Shown piece by piece: positions 11,264 to 22,692 of a DNA stretch of 64,000 nucleotides. Made by a program: the position numbers and the translations under genes. The DNA lies in NCBI GenBank assembly GCA_017311315.1, contig CM029613.1, positions 1,242,501-1,306,500 of the forward strand, read 5' to 3'. Position 1 is the stretch's first letter; the number at the start of each line of letters is the position of its first letter. Under the pieces are notes generated by a model. It had not been told where the DNA came from. It saw only the letters and a list, made by a program, of their open reading frames with translations, and did no database searches. The DNA comes from Dendrocalamus latiflorus (taxonomy: Eukaryota > Streptophyta > Magnoliopsida > Poales > Poaceae).

Positions 11264-12849
11264 ATCACCACCATGGAAGCTTTCTTGAAGATGATTTCCC
11301 CGAGAAGCGAGCCTAAGCGCCTTTTCATTTTTTTTCTTTTAGACACCTTGTGTTTTGTACTTACATGAGCACTTAAGGTATTATTTATATTAATTTCTAT
11401 TTCTGAATTCTACTCAGAAAACTAAAAGCTAAAACGAACAATCGGTTTCTCGAAATGATTTCTTCACTGCTCTCGCTACTGTTCCGCTTTAGAGATAAAA
11501 CAAGAGAAGTGTATCATGCACTTCCACTCTTCTCGCTCCCGTCATATGTACGTATATCTCCCTCACATTTTCCAGCACTCGCCCTCTTATTCTAAAATCA
11601 CTTCTTTTAACAATTACTATTTATTTTTAGCTAAAAAATACAAATCACAGCTGAAAGTTATCAATAAAGTCAATACGAACGTCCTGAGGTGCTTTATGTT
11701 ACTACTCCAATCTTAGTTTAGTCTTTGTTATGCAATGTAGATTTTAACTATTTCTCATAAACTTCATATGAAATTCATGTACCGTAGGAGTGTCTTAGAT
11801 TGGTGCCGAGTGTACATGCGCTAAATAACAACTGTGCATCAGCATACAACCATTTCCACCGACTAATAGGCACTTTTAGCACTATTTTGAAGTCTAAATA
11901 CAGAAATAGTGGTAGTTACGTGGCAATTACAAAAATGGCATTTTTGCCATCTGGTCATAGTGCGATAAGCCCTAGAAAGCTAACATGTCAGAGAAATGCA
12001 CGGTGGCCTGCCGTGCGGCCACCGTGCATTAGATCATTAGTCCTTGTTATTAATTAGTTTAAGCACATGATAGCGCAATTAGGAAATTTATTTACCCGTA
12101 GTGCATATTGAAATTTTTATATATAACAAACGAGCTAAAAAACTTACGAAATTTTTTGTGGAGTTTCTTGACGTAGCGTAAATCATTGTATAATTTATTC
12201 ATAATTTTATCGTTTCTGAATTTTACTTGAAAAATCATTTAATAAACTATTTGTAGAAAATTTTAATTTAGCGTATGAGCACAAAAAATTATGAATTTTT
12301 TAAGGATCTTTACGCAGCGAACTTGATTGTGTAATTCTATATTATGTAAAATTGTACATACATAGCAATACAAAAAGCGCCCTCACACGGGATGTGATAT
12401 AGCACACTCATCTAAGCAGCTACTGTCTCCTCGCCGCGTCTGCGTTCACGGCGTGGCCTTATCTTTTGTCGAGCATGTCTCGTGGGATAGGACAGTCGGT
12501 CTGGAACGTGTGTGTGTGTCTAGTCGGAAGAGGTGCGGAGACCGTTCACTCTGTTGAGTGGTCGGCGTTGCACTAGTAGGCTGAGTTAGTGCAGCCTGGG
12601 TCTGGTAAGTATTGATGTGCTCCTGCTAAGACATAAAAAACTAGGGGCCACCAGAGATTAAGTTTTGAATGAAGGACTTTAGAAATCCCAGTCACGCAAA
12701 CAAGCTCTGACCTTCACCGTACGACATGCCAGCGAAGCCAGAGGAGCTCTACCCTACGTACACTCCAAACCCTGCGTACACTCCAGACCCTGCATACGGT
12801 CCGAACGCTGAGTTCTACCCTACATATGATCCGAACCCTGGCGCTATAT
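11264..12849. other. Intergenic, no gene recognised
   Basis: AT-rich sequence. It includes a perfect 13-bp-arm hairpin at 11996-12029 (ATGCACGGTGGCC and its complement around TGCCGTGC). An open frame at 12726-12917 on the plus strand reads as a short Tyr/Pro repeat (TYTPNPAYTPDPAYGPNAEF). It sits at the 3' end of the minus-strand PMD remnant and has no independent support as a gene. Confidence 0.5.
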
Positions 12850-13938
12850 ATTACTCCATGGAAGAAGCCAGGAGGCCTCTATCCTCATCGGTGGACTGGC
12901 CGTCACCTCCATGTTGAACTGAAGGCTGCAAAATGGAATAATGTTAGTAGAAATAAATATTTTGGATGTAGACTGTGAATCTCTTACCTCCCATATGTGC
13001 ATCTCTGTAAGGGGTGCGGAGGGTAAAAGTGATGCATCTCAATGACGGGCCTGTGGTGGGAGAATGCCGTGATGTTAGTGGAACATAAAGCATAACAAGA
13101 AAATAAAATGTACATTTGCTCGTAACTTACCTCCTCGTTGGTCTGGCCCACGGATGGATGATGAGTAGTACTATGATGTCGGCCGGACTCACTAGATCGC
13201 AATGGTCGGTTGGACTCGTTATGTTACGATGACCTAGCGGATGAGCACGGTGCCCCCACTGGGTGCCCGATACGCACGGCGTGGTCTGTCGAACAGCCGC
13301 AGCTCTGGTTGTTCATTATTTTCTTCGCCTACGATATAATAAACTTGAAAGTTTTCTATAGGGCAGGTGGTGTGTGTGGGCTACTGATGGCGGTTTCAGA
13401 CATGCTTATGATGCACTGCACCCGCTCCAACTGGAGTGACACACGAAACAGATTCAGTAACAAGTGGTACAAATTTCATCAATGAGGTGAAAGGAGGTTG
13501 CAAGTGTCATATGGTGTTGTGGCGCCACGAAGTGTTGTGGTGATTGAACGAGTGCTGTAGGCTATTGTCATGCATCACCTCCTCCGGACGCTTTGGTAGA
13601 GGAACGGTGAGTATGCAACGCAATCGTGGTACGTACCATTGTAGGTATTCGTCGTACGTTTGAACGTTTGTACGAATGCTGCTCCATTACGACATCCAAC
13701 TGGGCCTGTCCATCCATGCCATCGTCCACTCTTTCTGCACCAATGGCCAGACTATAGCATGCCGACCCGCCCTTGATTGCCTGTATTTTCGGAATGATCG
13801 ATGTTAAAAAAAATACATATGAAGTGTAAGATTACTCAGATGGAGTTTGACTCACCTATGTACGGCTCACTGCAGGTACCTGTTGTTCAGAGGGGGCATG
13901 ACCTCGTACAAATCGAACTATCGCATTATGCGCTGCTG
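12850..13938 (-). pseudogene. PMD protein remnant, C-terminal part
   Basis: Minus-strand blocks resemble the C-terminal half of plant mobile domain proteins. After an acceptor near 13935 the sequence reads RIMR, a stop, then FDLYEVMPPLNNR; intact relatives have an open codon at the stop position. Around 13800-13560 it reads YDEYLQWYVPRLRCILTVPL followed by PKRPEEVMHDNSLQHSFNHH, with further stops upstream. Then come splice-like small exons with good donors at about 13130 (QTNEE before GTAAGT) and 12987 (before GTAAGA). Several stops and frame losses mean it is not functional. It is separate from the PMD fragment at 1-633: that one is a 5' part, this is a 3' part, and the order is wrong for one gene. 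Confidence 0.6.
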
Positions 13939-14255
13939 AAAGATCAAACTCTATTTAAGTTGGTTTTGATGATAACGACAAATACTATTATGAGATTTTG
14001 GTGATAATGATAAATACATTTGTGAGACTAACCTTGTTTATTGATTATGATATTACTTAGTCTCATTTGGATGAAAAGGTGAAATTATAGAGATATACAT
14101 TCGAAATCACATTCTTATATATTAGTGCATTTCTTATATCTAAAATATAGATTGAACTCTATAAATAGTCCAAAAGAAATATACTTATGTATCTTTATTA
14201 TATATACTTGTATGCATACATTTAGGAGGGTTCACTCCAACCGACCGTAGGCCAT
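13939..14255. other. Intergenic AT-rich stretch
   Basis: No gene seen. The sequence has imperfect internal repeats such as GATGATAACGACAAATACTA and GTGATAATGATAAATACATT, of the kind common in degraded LTRs. Confidence 0.4.
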
Positions 14256-14289
14256 ATCGGTGTGGTTAAACCGGTCAGATCAAGACGGC

Positions 14290-14795
14290 TTCCGATGCTG
14301 GCCTCCTACCGGATGGACTACCACCAATTACCAGCCCAGCCCAGCCCAGCCACTAAACCAGTGGACCTCCCTCCCTCCCGGCCTTTCCTCCGCTCCCATC
14401 TGGCCGCCACGCCACAGCCCACGCCGCGAGCCCGCGACGACTCGAGCAACTCCAGCCCGACCGCCTCCCTCTTCCTCCCCCACGCCGCCGGCCTCCCTCC
14501 ACTGCGCCGTGCGCCGCTCCCTGCTCCCGCTCCCCCGCAGGCACCCAGCGCTCCCGAGCCCTAGTAGCCACCATCGACGCCTCCTCCGCCGCTCCCGTCT
14601 TCGACCCGGCGCAGCTGTCCCTCCCCCGCCTCCTTCTTCGCCCACCAGCATTCCGCTCCAGCGCATCGGAGGGGACGGATTGTTGGTCGGTGAGGCGACA
14701 GGCTCCGCAGTTTGCGTCGTCGGCGCCGCCTCGTCGTCCGGCGCCCCCGTGTACATCTCCGCCGTCGTTGAGTACCTCGGCACTGAGCCACTGAG
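14290..14795 (+). other. GC-rich exon-like block ending in a histone H2A-like motif
   Basis: A CpG-rich block upstream of THG1 is open in one frame and ends with SSSGAPVYISAVVEYLGTE, then PLR directly at a donor (AG|GTAAT, exon end 14795). Histone H2A has GAPVYLAAVLEYLAAE at its alpha-2 helix, so about eleven of nineteen positions agree. Upstream residues (LQRIGGDGLLVGEATG) match H2A only loosely, and no further H2A exon follows. It could be a pseudogene scrap, or a 5' leader exon of the THG1 transcript spliced to an acceptor at 15306 (CTGCAG). No convincing ATG-initiated protein can be assigned. Confidence 0.4.
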
Positions 14796-15355
14796 GTAAT
14801 CCATCTTCCCTCCTTCCTTGCCGCTTGCCTTGTTGATCAGTGTAGGGTGTTGTCAAGCTTGAGCATAATTGGTAATTTTATCACGACAATACTTCTCAAA
14901 CTTGAAACCTGTTTTATCTATAATTTTATTGCATGTTGAATACATCCTTCCTGCGGATAATTGCAATACTGGAATGCTGGACGGTGTGTATCTTTGTAGA
15001 AACTGCTTGTGTTGCGTGTACCTTGTTCCCCTCCTACTCCTAGCAATCGAGCATGCCATACTGGAGTCGAGTATGTAGCATAGGGCTGCTTTAATTAAGT
15101 GGGTTTAGCTGCCAAGCCCACCAACCTCACTGTGCATGCATGCACAGGCTTGCCGGCCGAATTGCCCGCAAACGAACTAAGTGGACAGAGCGGAGCAGTT
15201 GCGGGCAGCCTACATAAGGCGCCCCCCTAGCCATGTTTCTTACCTGGTTTTCCCCTCCCCATCAAGTCTAAGTTCTAAACCACCTCTATGCAACCATTAT
15301 CTGCAGGCGTAGCTCCAGGAACAGGTGTCGGGTGTGGTGTTGGGGGAGTGGGGTG

Positions 15356-18300
15356 ATGGCCAACAGCGAGTACGAGTACGTGAAGAGGGAGTTCGAGTTT
15401 GACCGCCGCCTCCCGCCCTCCAACTGGATCGTCGTCCGCATCGACGGATGCCATTTCCACCGGTACAGCTTTTCTCTCCCATCAATAAAAAAAGAGAGAG
15501 AAAGAAACTGATTCCTATTTACGCTTCTTAATTTTTCCACAGCCCTGTAGTTGTTAAATTGTTGGAAGATTGTTGCTTTCTATAACGCCAGATAGTCCCT
15601 TGCTGTTGATTGATTGCGCTGGTTTTAGTTTGCTCACTGTTAAATGTACACTGACATGTTTACTAGTGGTTAAAGTTAACAACTGAATTGACCATATGGT
15701 CATGGCAATTAAGTCTCCTGCTTAGCTTGACGCAACATGTCTATGTGTCTGTGTGGTCTTAGCGCAAGCTAAGCTATTGAATTGCCCTGGATTTGGTGTT
15801 CTTAGTTCTTCTTACCCTATTATTGCTTGATTTTCTTTGTGATGATAAGCATGTGAGAAACTGAAGAAGAACTTCACATGTAAATTGGGGAATCACTGCT
15901 GCTAAGTATTTGGAATGTTTTATATTTGCTGTTGTCTACTCATTTCAATCTTCTTTTTGTTAGATTCTCGAAGATACATGCCTTTGAAAAACCAAATGAT
16001 GAGAGTGCTTTAAGATTGATGAACGCTTGTGCCACTTCTATGCTCGAGAAATTCCCCGACATAGTCTTTGCTTATGGTGTTAGTGATGAGTACAGGTACA
16101 TCCCATGAAAGTTCCATTATAAAATTATATGCAATACCATTGTCAATGGAAACTCTGTTTTGAATTGCATGGGGTGCATGGGGGTACATTCTTCCCTTTC
16201 CAAAGATAAATGCAAAGCTTGCCATCCATTTGTGTGTCTAATGATCTCATTACATACTTCTTTTAAGAGCTGTGTTGTTAAACTGCAAGCATATAATGGC
16301 TGTACATACAAAGCAAGATTACCTGCCTTGTTAACACAGATGTATTATCTGCCGTATAATCGTAAGTTTCTTACATTTCATGTCTGCTTTGCAGTTTTGT
16401 TTTCAGGGAGGAAACAGAGTTTTATCAAAGGCGAGAAAGGTACCTCATTTGATATGTTCAGTTGTTCACTTCTTCACTGAATATTTTGAATATGCATATA
16501 TGCAAAATTGCTTTTTGTTTCTGAACTATTTGAGCATCTGATCATGGTATTGACTTCTCTACCAATAATTGCAGCAAAATTCTCTCTTTATGTGTTTCCT
16601 ACTTCACTTCTGTGTATGTGATGAAGTGGAAAGATTTATTTCCCAATAAAGAGTTGAGGGAGCCTCCATATTTTGATGGGCGAGCTGTATGCTATCCAAA
16701 TTTGAAAACTATTCGTGATTATTTGGCATGGAGACAAGTGGACTGTAAGCTTCTCGAACTACAATTGGCATTTTCTAGTATAACCAACGAGGTTTTCCCA
16801 TTCTATATTGTGCAGTTCTGTGCATTGATGTCCTCTACAAGAAAATCATGCTGTGTATCCTATTTACCAAAAGTTGTAAAAAGTTATGAAGCTTCAGCAA
16901 CATTAAATAAACATAAGTATGGTCTATGTATGCATCACTTCTAGTTCTGTGAGGCCTGTATGTCTGACTGTTTGTTCAATTAATTAGTTTACTTAATGGA
17001 TGAACATATTCTTCGTTTGCACCTTTCAGGTCATATAAATAATCAGTATAACACATGCTTCTGGATGTTGGTGAAGTCTGGAAAAACTGAACAGGAGGCT
17101 CAACAAACATTGAAGGTAATCATAATTTTCTAGAGATGTCTTTTGTTGCATTTGTATAAATGTGCACTATTATTTATTTTTGCATCCATCTCTCTTCTTC
17201 TAGGGAACATTTTCAAAGGACAAGAATGACTTACTTTCACAACAGTTCCAAATCAACTATGATGATGAACCGGCTATATTCCGAAAAGGATCTTGTGTTT
17301 ACCGAGATAAGGTAATGCTGTCAAGCATGCAAACCAGAATCTTCATTATTAATGTTTCTGCTCATTTGCAATGAAGTATTTAGTATTTACATGATTTATA
17401 ACAATGATCATGATAGTTTCTATTCATATTTGGTGCCAGAGATATTTCAAACAAGTTATTGAAATTTGTAATGTGACTTCTTCTGGTTTCCAAGATAAGT
17501 ACTTGTAAAATTGTCATCATACTTGACTAGTTGACTTTGTAGGGATAATTTGAAATTTCTTAGGTAACATTTTATGTCATTTCTATGTCTGATATTGATA
17601 AAAAGGTAATGATTTTTATAATCAAAGTGCACAGATTACATATTGCATTTCTTTTTGTCTGCCTGATTGTTGAATAATGTTATTTTGTGGAACATCTTGC
17701 TCTCAACTTTTTTTTGTGGAAATCAACTAACCCAGGTAGGTGCACTTTTGCATTCTAAGAATTGTTCATATCACTGTAGGTAGAAATAAAGGTGAAGACC
17801 GATGAATATGGGAATCCCATAAAAAGAACGCGGTTGGTTGTTACAGTGGCAAATGTTGATATCATAGGACCTGAGTTTTGGGAAGATCATCAATACATTC
17901 TTCGAGAAGGTTAGTTGAATTATTCTAGTTTTAGCTATGCTTCCAGCTCCAGTCGATTTTGAATATATACATCATCCATCTAAGTATCTAACTAGCGTGT
18001 TGGGGGGAAAGAAAAATTTAGATACGAGTATGCCAAGAAGTTTGACATCATCCATAGGCTTCCACCTTGTAATTGGACTATTGTTCGCATCAACGCCTAC
18101 CACTTTGATCAGTGAGGATCCCTTGTTTCCTATTTATTCAAAAGCATGTTCCAATCTCTTTTAGATAACCAGATTGTTTTATCAACAAGGTGAATTCAAA
18201 CTTTTCCCAGATTCTCACTTATCCACTCATTTGACAAACCAAATGATGAGACTGCTCTGAGATTGATGAATGCTTCTGCTTCTTTGATGATGGAGCATTT

Positions 18301-20155
18301 CCCTGATATTATCTTTGGCTACGGTTTCAGCAATGAGTACAGGTATGGCATAGTCCCTTCAAAATCTCTGTTGTTAAAGCAAGAACTATAAAAAGAAAGA
18401 AATGCCTTGTTTGTAGAGAAAGAAAACAAAAATCTGTGTTTCGCATGGCACACTTTTCCCTCTTCTCATCAACAGAACTGATTTGAATTACATATAGTAT
18501 TGGCAAGATAAAAGATTGTATTAAAACTGCAAGTGAACCATATGGTAAAGCTGTAAATGTAAATGCACTTCATTTGGAGGGACATTTTTTTTGTTTGGAT
18601 GGCAAATCTGCACTATCATTGCAAACAATCATTTTTATTTTATTGTTATTGTTGCAGCCTTGTGTTCCAGGAGAAGTCTGAATTATATCAGAGACAGGAG
18701 AGGTTTTTGTCAGCCTTATGCATTTTTACGTCACATGTTCTTTCAAGTGGTCAAACCTTTGATAAAATATGCCAACTTCTTTTGCAGCTTAATCCTTTCT
18801 TCCTGTTCGTCGTGTTTCACTTCTTTTTACATGTTGAAGTGGAAAGAATTTTTCCCCAATAAGGAATTAGTGCAGCCACCACACTTTGAAGCAGAAGTTC
18901 TGTGTTACCCAAAACTAAAGATTGTTTGTGATTATTTGTCATGGAGGCAAGCAGAATGTGAGTTATTCTGCCTGAGAAACAAGTACATCTTAAACTTTAG
19001 TGCTTGTATAGCTCTATGCTGTGATGAATACTGATCATTGCCCATGTGCCTTGGTTTTATTTTACGATATCCTATTGACTTTTCCAGTAGTTAAAAGAAA
19101 CCACAAAACGAAGCACTTGAGCTGACTCATTATACATGCTAATTTGCAGGTCACACCGTCAACCAATACAATACATGCTTTTGCATGTTAGTTAAATCTG
19201 GAAAAAGCGAAAACGAAGCTCATGAAATATTGAAGGTCTTCTTCCATCATTTCAATTTAAAATCTTTTGTGCCTTATCCTATTTTACGATAAGATATACA
19301 TGCTAATTTTGAGATATCCTAATTTATGCATGCTAATTTTACGATATCCTAATTAATTATTTAGCTATCTGCAGTCTCTAACTCTTTGGTGTTATCTGAA
19401 GGGAACATTATCTAAGGACAAGAATGAGTTGCTGTTTCAGCAATTTCAAATGAACTACAACAATGAGCTGGCTATGTTCCGAAAGGGCTCATGTACTTAC
19501 CGACAAAAGGTCATTTTACCATTTTCCAAGAACCGTTTTCAACAGCAATGTTGTATTGTTTGTGCTGCAGGTTTTTTTATTAAGATAGCAAGCTAGAACA
19601 ATGATATAGCATATTGAACAATGTAGCGGTGGTTAACAAGCAACATTTAACGTACCTAAAAGATTAAAGCAACTTTTCAATAACTATAACTGAAAGGAAC
19701 TTCTGGCTTAGATGGCATGCTGCATTTGCTCCTCATTCATAAGGAGCTGCATCTGAGAAATGCCATGGTATTTCCCATCGATACTGTTCACCAACTGATT
19801 CTGAACTACTTAAACCATTGCATTTACATGAAAATTGGCTACCAGGTTACAACTTGCAACCAAATTTATGAACCCTGTGTTACTCTAATCGATTAGGTAG
19901 GGATTCTTTCCACGCCAAAAACAAAAAAGAGTAGGTAGAGATGCTGCTATGAGCAAAAGATTATTCGAAGTATTCTACCATGTCCAGTTTCTGTCATTTA
20001 AATGGGTACATTGCAAATGGCTACAGGTGGAAGAATCTGCAAAGGTGGGTGATAGCGAAAATGTCACAGCGAGAGAGCGGTGGGATGTGACAGTGTCCCA
20101 CATTGACATGGGGCCGGAATTTTGGAGGAAGCATCCTTATATTTTTAACAGATGA
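15356..20155 (+). CDS. THG1: tRNA-His guanylyltransferase, tandem two-domain plant form
   Basis: Fourteen exons: 15356-15462, 15964-16095, 16395-16439, 16575-16744, 17030-17115, 17204-17311, 17780-17909, 18012-18111, 18211-18342, 18658-18702, 18788-18957, 19150-19235, 19402-19509 and 20027-20155. All phases join and give 515 residues. The enzyme adds the extra G at position -1 of tRNA-His, which histidyl-tRNA synthetase needs. The start MANSEYEYVKREFEF matches family N-termini. Domain 1 (1-259) has the metal ligands D30 (VRIDG), D77 and E78 (GVSDEYSF), plus HINNQYNTCFW and GTFSKDKNDLL. Domain 2 (260-515) repeats the fold, but reads VRINAYHF and GFSNEYSL: N287 and N334 replace two of the three acidic ligands. 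Only E335 is kept. Domain 2 is thus probably non-catalytic. The exon 8 acceptor (GGGAAAG|AA) is weak but is the only one keeping frame. Plant THG1 proteins are known to carry two domains. Confidence 0.93.
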
Positions 20156-20631
20156 CATTCAGTCTAGGCTGATAAGTAGTTCTCATCAACGTTTCCAGCT
20201 TCACTTAATAATGTTGTGTATACGTAATTATTGGCCACACGAAGATTAAGTGTTGGCTTTTTCTTTCGTCGATCGATCCTTTGATCGGAAACAATTGACT
20301 AGCCACAAAGTGCTTTCAGTTAATGATGCCGTTTTGTCTTTACAGATGGCGGACAACCAATAATGGTATTAGCTATGTTATCTTAAGATGATTAATTAGA
20401 ACGGTCTGAGGTCTTGATGAAAGCAGTGTCAACCACTTTTTTTTTATGATCATCACAAATTTGAACCATACGCTTATTTGTCGTCTCACAGCTACCACAT
20501 CCACATGACTTGCAGGCGGTACTGAAATCAGCATTCCAGCTTACCTTGCCGATTGTTTTGGCGCCGCCGCAATACTGCCATTTCTTTCTGGCAACTCTTA
20601 TGTGCAGTTTCAGGCAATCGGGTTTGGTGGT
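20156..20631 (+). other. THG1 3' flank
   Basis: Contains the presumed THG1 3' UTR. A minus-strand open frame at 20392-20637 encodes a Cys-rich peptide (ACKSCGCGSCETTNKRM) with no family I recognise. I do not call it a gene. Confidence 0.35.
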
Positions 20632-20905
20632 GATCATTTGGGCTTATTTTTGGTGGCTTATAGCTGAAAAGCACTGTAGCTGGTTGAAAAAAAATTGTAG
20701 CTGACAGAGGCTTATTTAGCATAATTAAATTTAAAAAATTAAAAAATATAAAAAATATGTTAGCCCATTACATATAATACAAACAAATACGGGGAAAAGA
20801 ACCGGCAAAAAAGCTCAATAAAAAACCAAAAGTTCAGAAAAAAAGACGAAATTTATGAATAGTGAAAAATAAACCGGAAGCTAAAAGCTGAAGCCCCCCT
20901 GATTA
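20632..20905. mobile_element. AT-rich MITE, copy B (inverted relative to copy A)
   Basis: Runs from TGATCATTTGGGCTTATTTT to AAGCTGAAGCCCCCCTGATTA. It matches the reverse complement of 10988-11263 over almost its whole length, including GTTAGCCCATTACATATAAT and AAAGCTCAATAAAAAACC. Copies A and B flank the THG1 region in opposite orientation about 9.6 kb apart. Confidence 0.72.
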
Positions 20906-21084
20906 ATGGGTGAATGTGAAAACTGTACTATCTGACAAAAACACAGGAACAAGACGAGGCTTCAACAAAATTGCAAGAACAAAACAGCATAAAAAAAACT
21001 GAAGATTTGTCCATACTTAGGTTACACTACCCTGCTTCCAAAGCACACTGGATTAGTTCCAAGAGTCCAAAGCACACTGGGTTA

Positions 21085-21425
21085 GTTCAAGAGTTTTCAT
21101 TTGCCAGTTCCAGGAGTGACAACGGAAGCATCTGCTTGGCATTTCCTTGCACTGCACGCATACGTTTTTCGTAGGATGCAGAATCCAGTGCACACAAAGT
21201 GAACTGACCGTCAGGCAAGCAAACAGCTGTAGTAGCATCACCAGTTAGCATTCCAAGCCAAGAAGCCACTGGATAGAAACTAGAAAGGGACAATTACACA
21301 GCAGAGGTCAGCAGGAGACATACCTAGACGCAACAGTTCTGAATTAATCCCATACCGATGACGACGAAGACGAATCATCAGCTAGCGATGGCCGTGAAGT
21401 TGACTGAATGCCCCGGGTACTAATT
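21085..21425 (-). other. Unrecognised exon-like blocks
   Basis: On the minus strand a frame reads FYPVASWLGMLTGDATTAVC, then LPDGQFTLCALDSASYEKRM and RAVQGNAKQMLPLSLLELAN, ending at a stop near 21087. It has two possible acceptors (CTAG or CCAG near 21280). Further upstream (21425-21358) TSRPSLADDSSSSSS ends at a GTATGG donor. The amino-acid texture looks like real protein, and the first block could be a C-terminal exon. The phases I tried do not join the two blocks, so no gene model is proposed. The family is not recognised. Confidence 0.3.
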
Positions 21426-22560
21426 AAGCAAGCAAACCAGCAGCTCGGCTTGCCAGAGCCGGACAGAGCATGACCATGAACGCAACCATCCTCCTCATGA
21501 ATCATGGCACACTGCACCGGTGCTGCACTGCAAGTCGCTGGAAGCGACCGAGCCGATCCTAATTCCTAAGGAGGAAAGAAACCATCATCCACCGCCATGT
21601 CCACCACAACGAGATCAACAGGAAGTCCAAACGGCGGGTGGTACGGCCTACGCCTGGGTGGCTGGGCCTCTCGCGATCACGCGTCCACGCGCGCGGCGCT
21701 CCGCGAGACCGCGACCTGGCCGTGGCTGAGGCAGCAAACGTGGGTGTCCGGCCCGCGCGTCGCGCTCGCCAGACGGCGTCGAGCGCGCGGTGGACCGGTA
21801 CGTGGTGATGGCCGGCGATCGAGCCGACGGTGGAGTGCGCACACCACACCTTCTGCCTGCGTGCCATGATGCCACCCATGCCCGGCCGTTCGCTTCGCCG
21901 CCCTGGCTCCCTGCCAGACACCGAAAGACTTCTGGGCGTGGAAGCGATCTGCATCTGCTTGCCGGACATTCCTGGACCTGGAGAATCCGCGGTACTGCAA
22001 GAGTTCAGATCCTGGAGAGCCTCAAGCTCATGCGGTACCAGCAGGACGATCAGAAAATGATGGCTTGACTGCAGCCTGACCTGACACGTAATAGTTCCTC
22101 AGGCTTCATCTAGCACGCGTCCCGCCTTACGAGGACAAGGGCATTCCACATGGGAAGGAAGGACCTTCGTTGCATTTGATCCCGCAAGACTCTTGAACTG
22201 ATTCTTAGATGTACTACAAGACGGGCCATCCTCACAAGTTTGGTATCACTGCATTTACTAAACAGTTTCCCCTAACAGATGGCCAGCATTACGCACTCAC
22301 ACCAACTCCCTTCACAAATACTACTAACAATTATCAGCTGGACATTTTGCCATAAAACGTTCATGGATCAGTAGAGAATATGAAGCCAGGAATAACAGGC
22401 ATCTTAGACCATCTACGTTGCTAGCAACAAACAGTGAGAACCTGAGAGAAGTACATCGATAAACGATTTGAGTGAAAGCCCCTGTTGTCCAGGTTCAGAG
22501 ACAGAAGAATGTGAAATGGTTTGCAACCCTTGGGCATCTGCGATACAAAAGATGCTTATT
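21426..22560. other. Stretch without a recognised gene, with GC-rich centre
   Basis: 21600-21900 is GC-rich (for example CGCGCGCGGCGCTCCGCGAG) and open on several frames of both strands, as random GC-rich DNA would be. None of the translated frames shows a family that I know. The rest (22080-22560) is average-composition DNA next to the 3' end of the small membrane-protein gene. Confidence 0.4.
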
Positions 22561-22692
22561 TGACACACAACGAAATTGATCACTAGATTATTTCGTCGTC
22601 AGTCATGCGCTTCTTGCTTTCAAAGGAGAAGATACTGCAGGTTAAAGAAAACAAGCGTAAATCATCCATGCTCAAGCCTCGTAATGAACAAA

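Noticed and set aside
11996..12029. Transcription terminator or microRNA hairpin
   Set aside because: The 13-bp stem is too short for a plant microRNA precursor, and bacterial-type terminators do not apply here.
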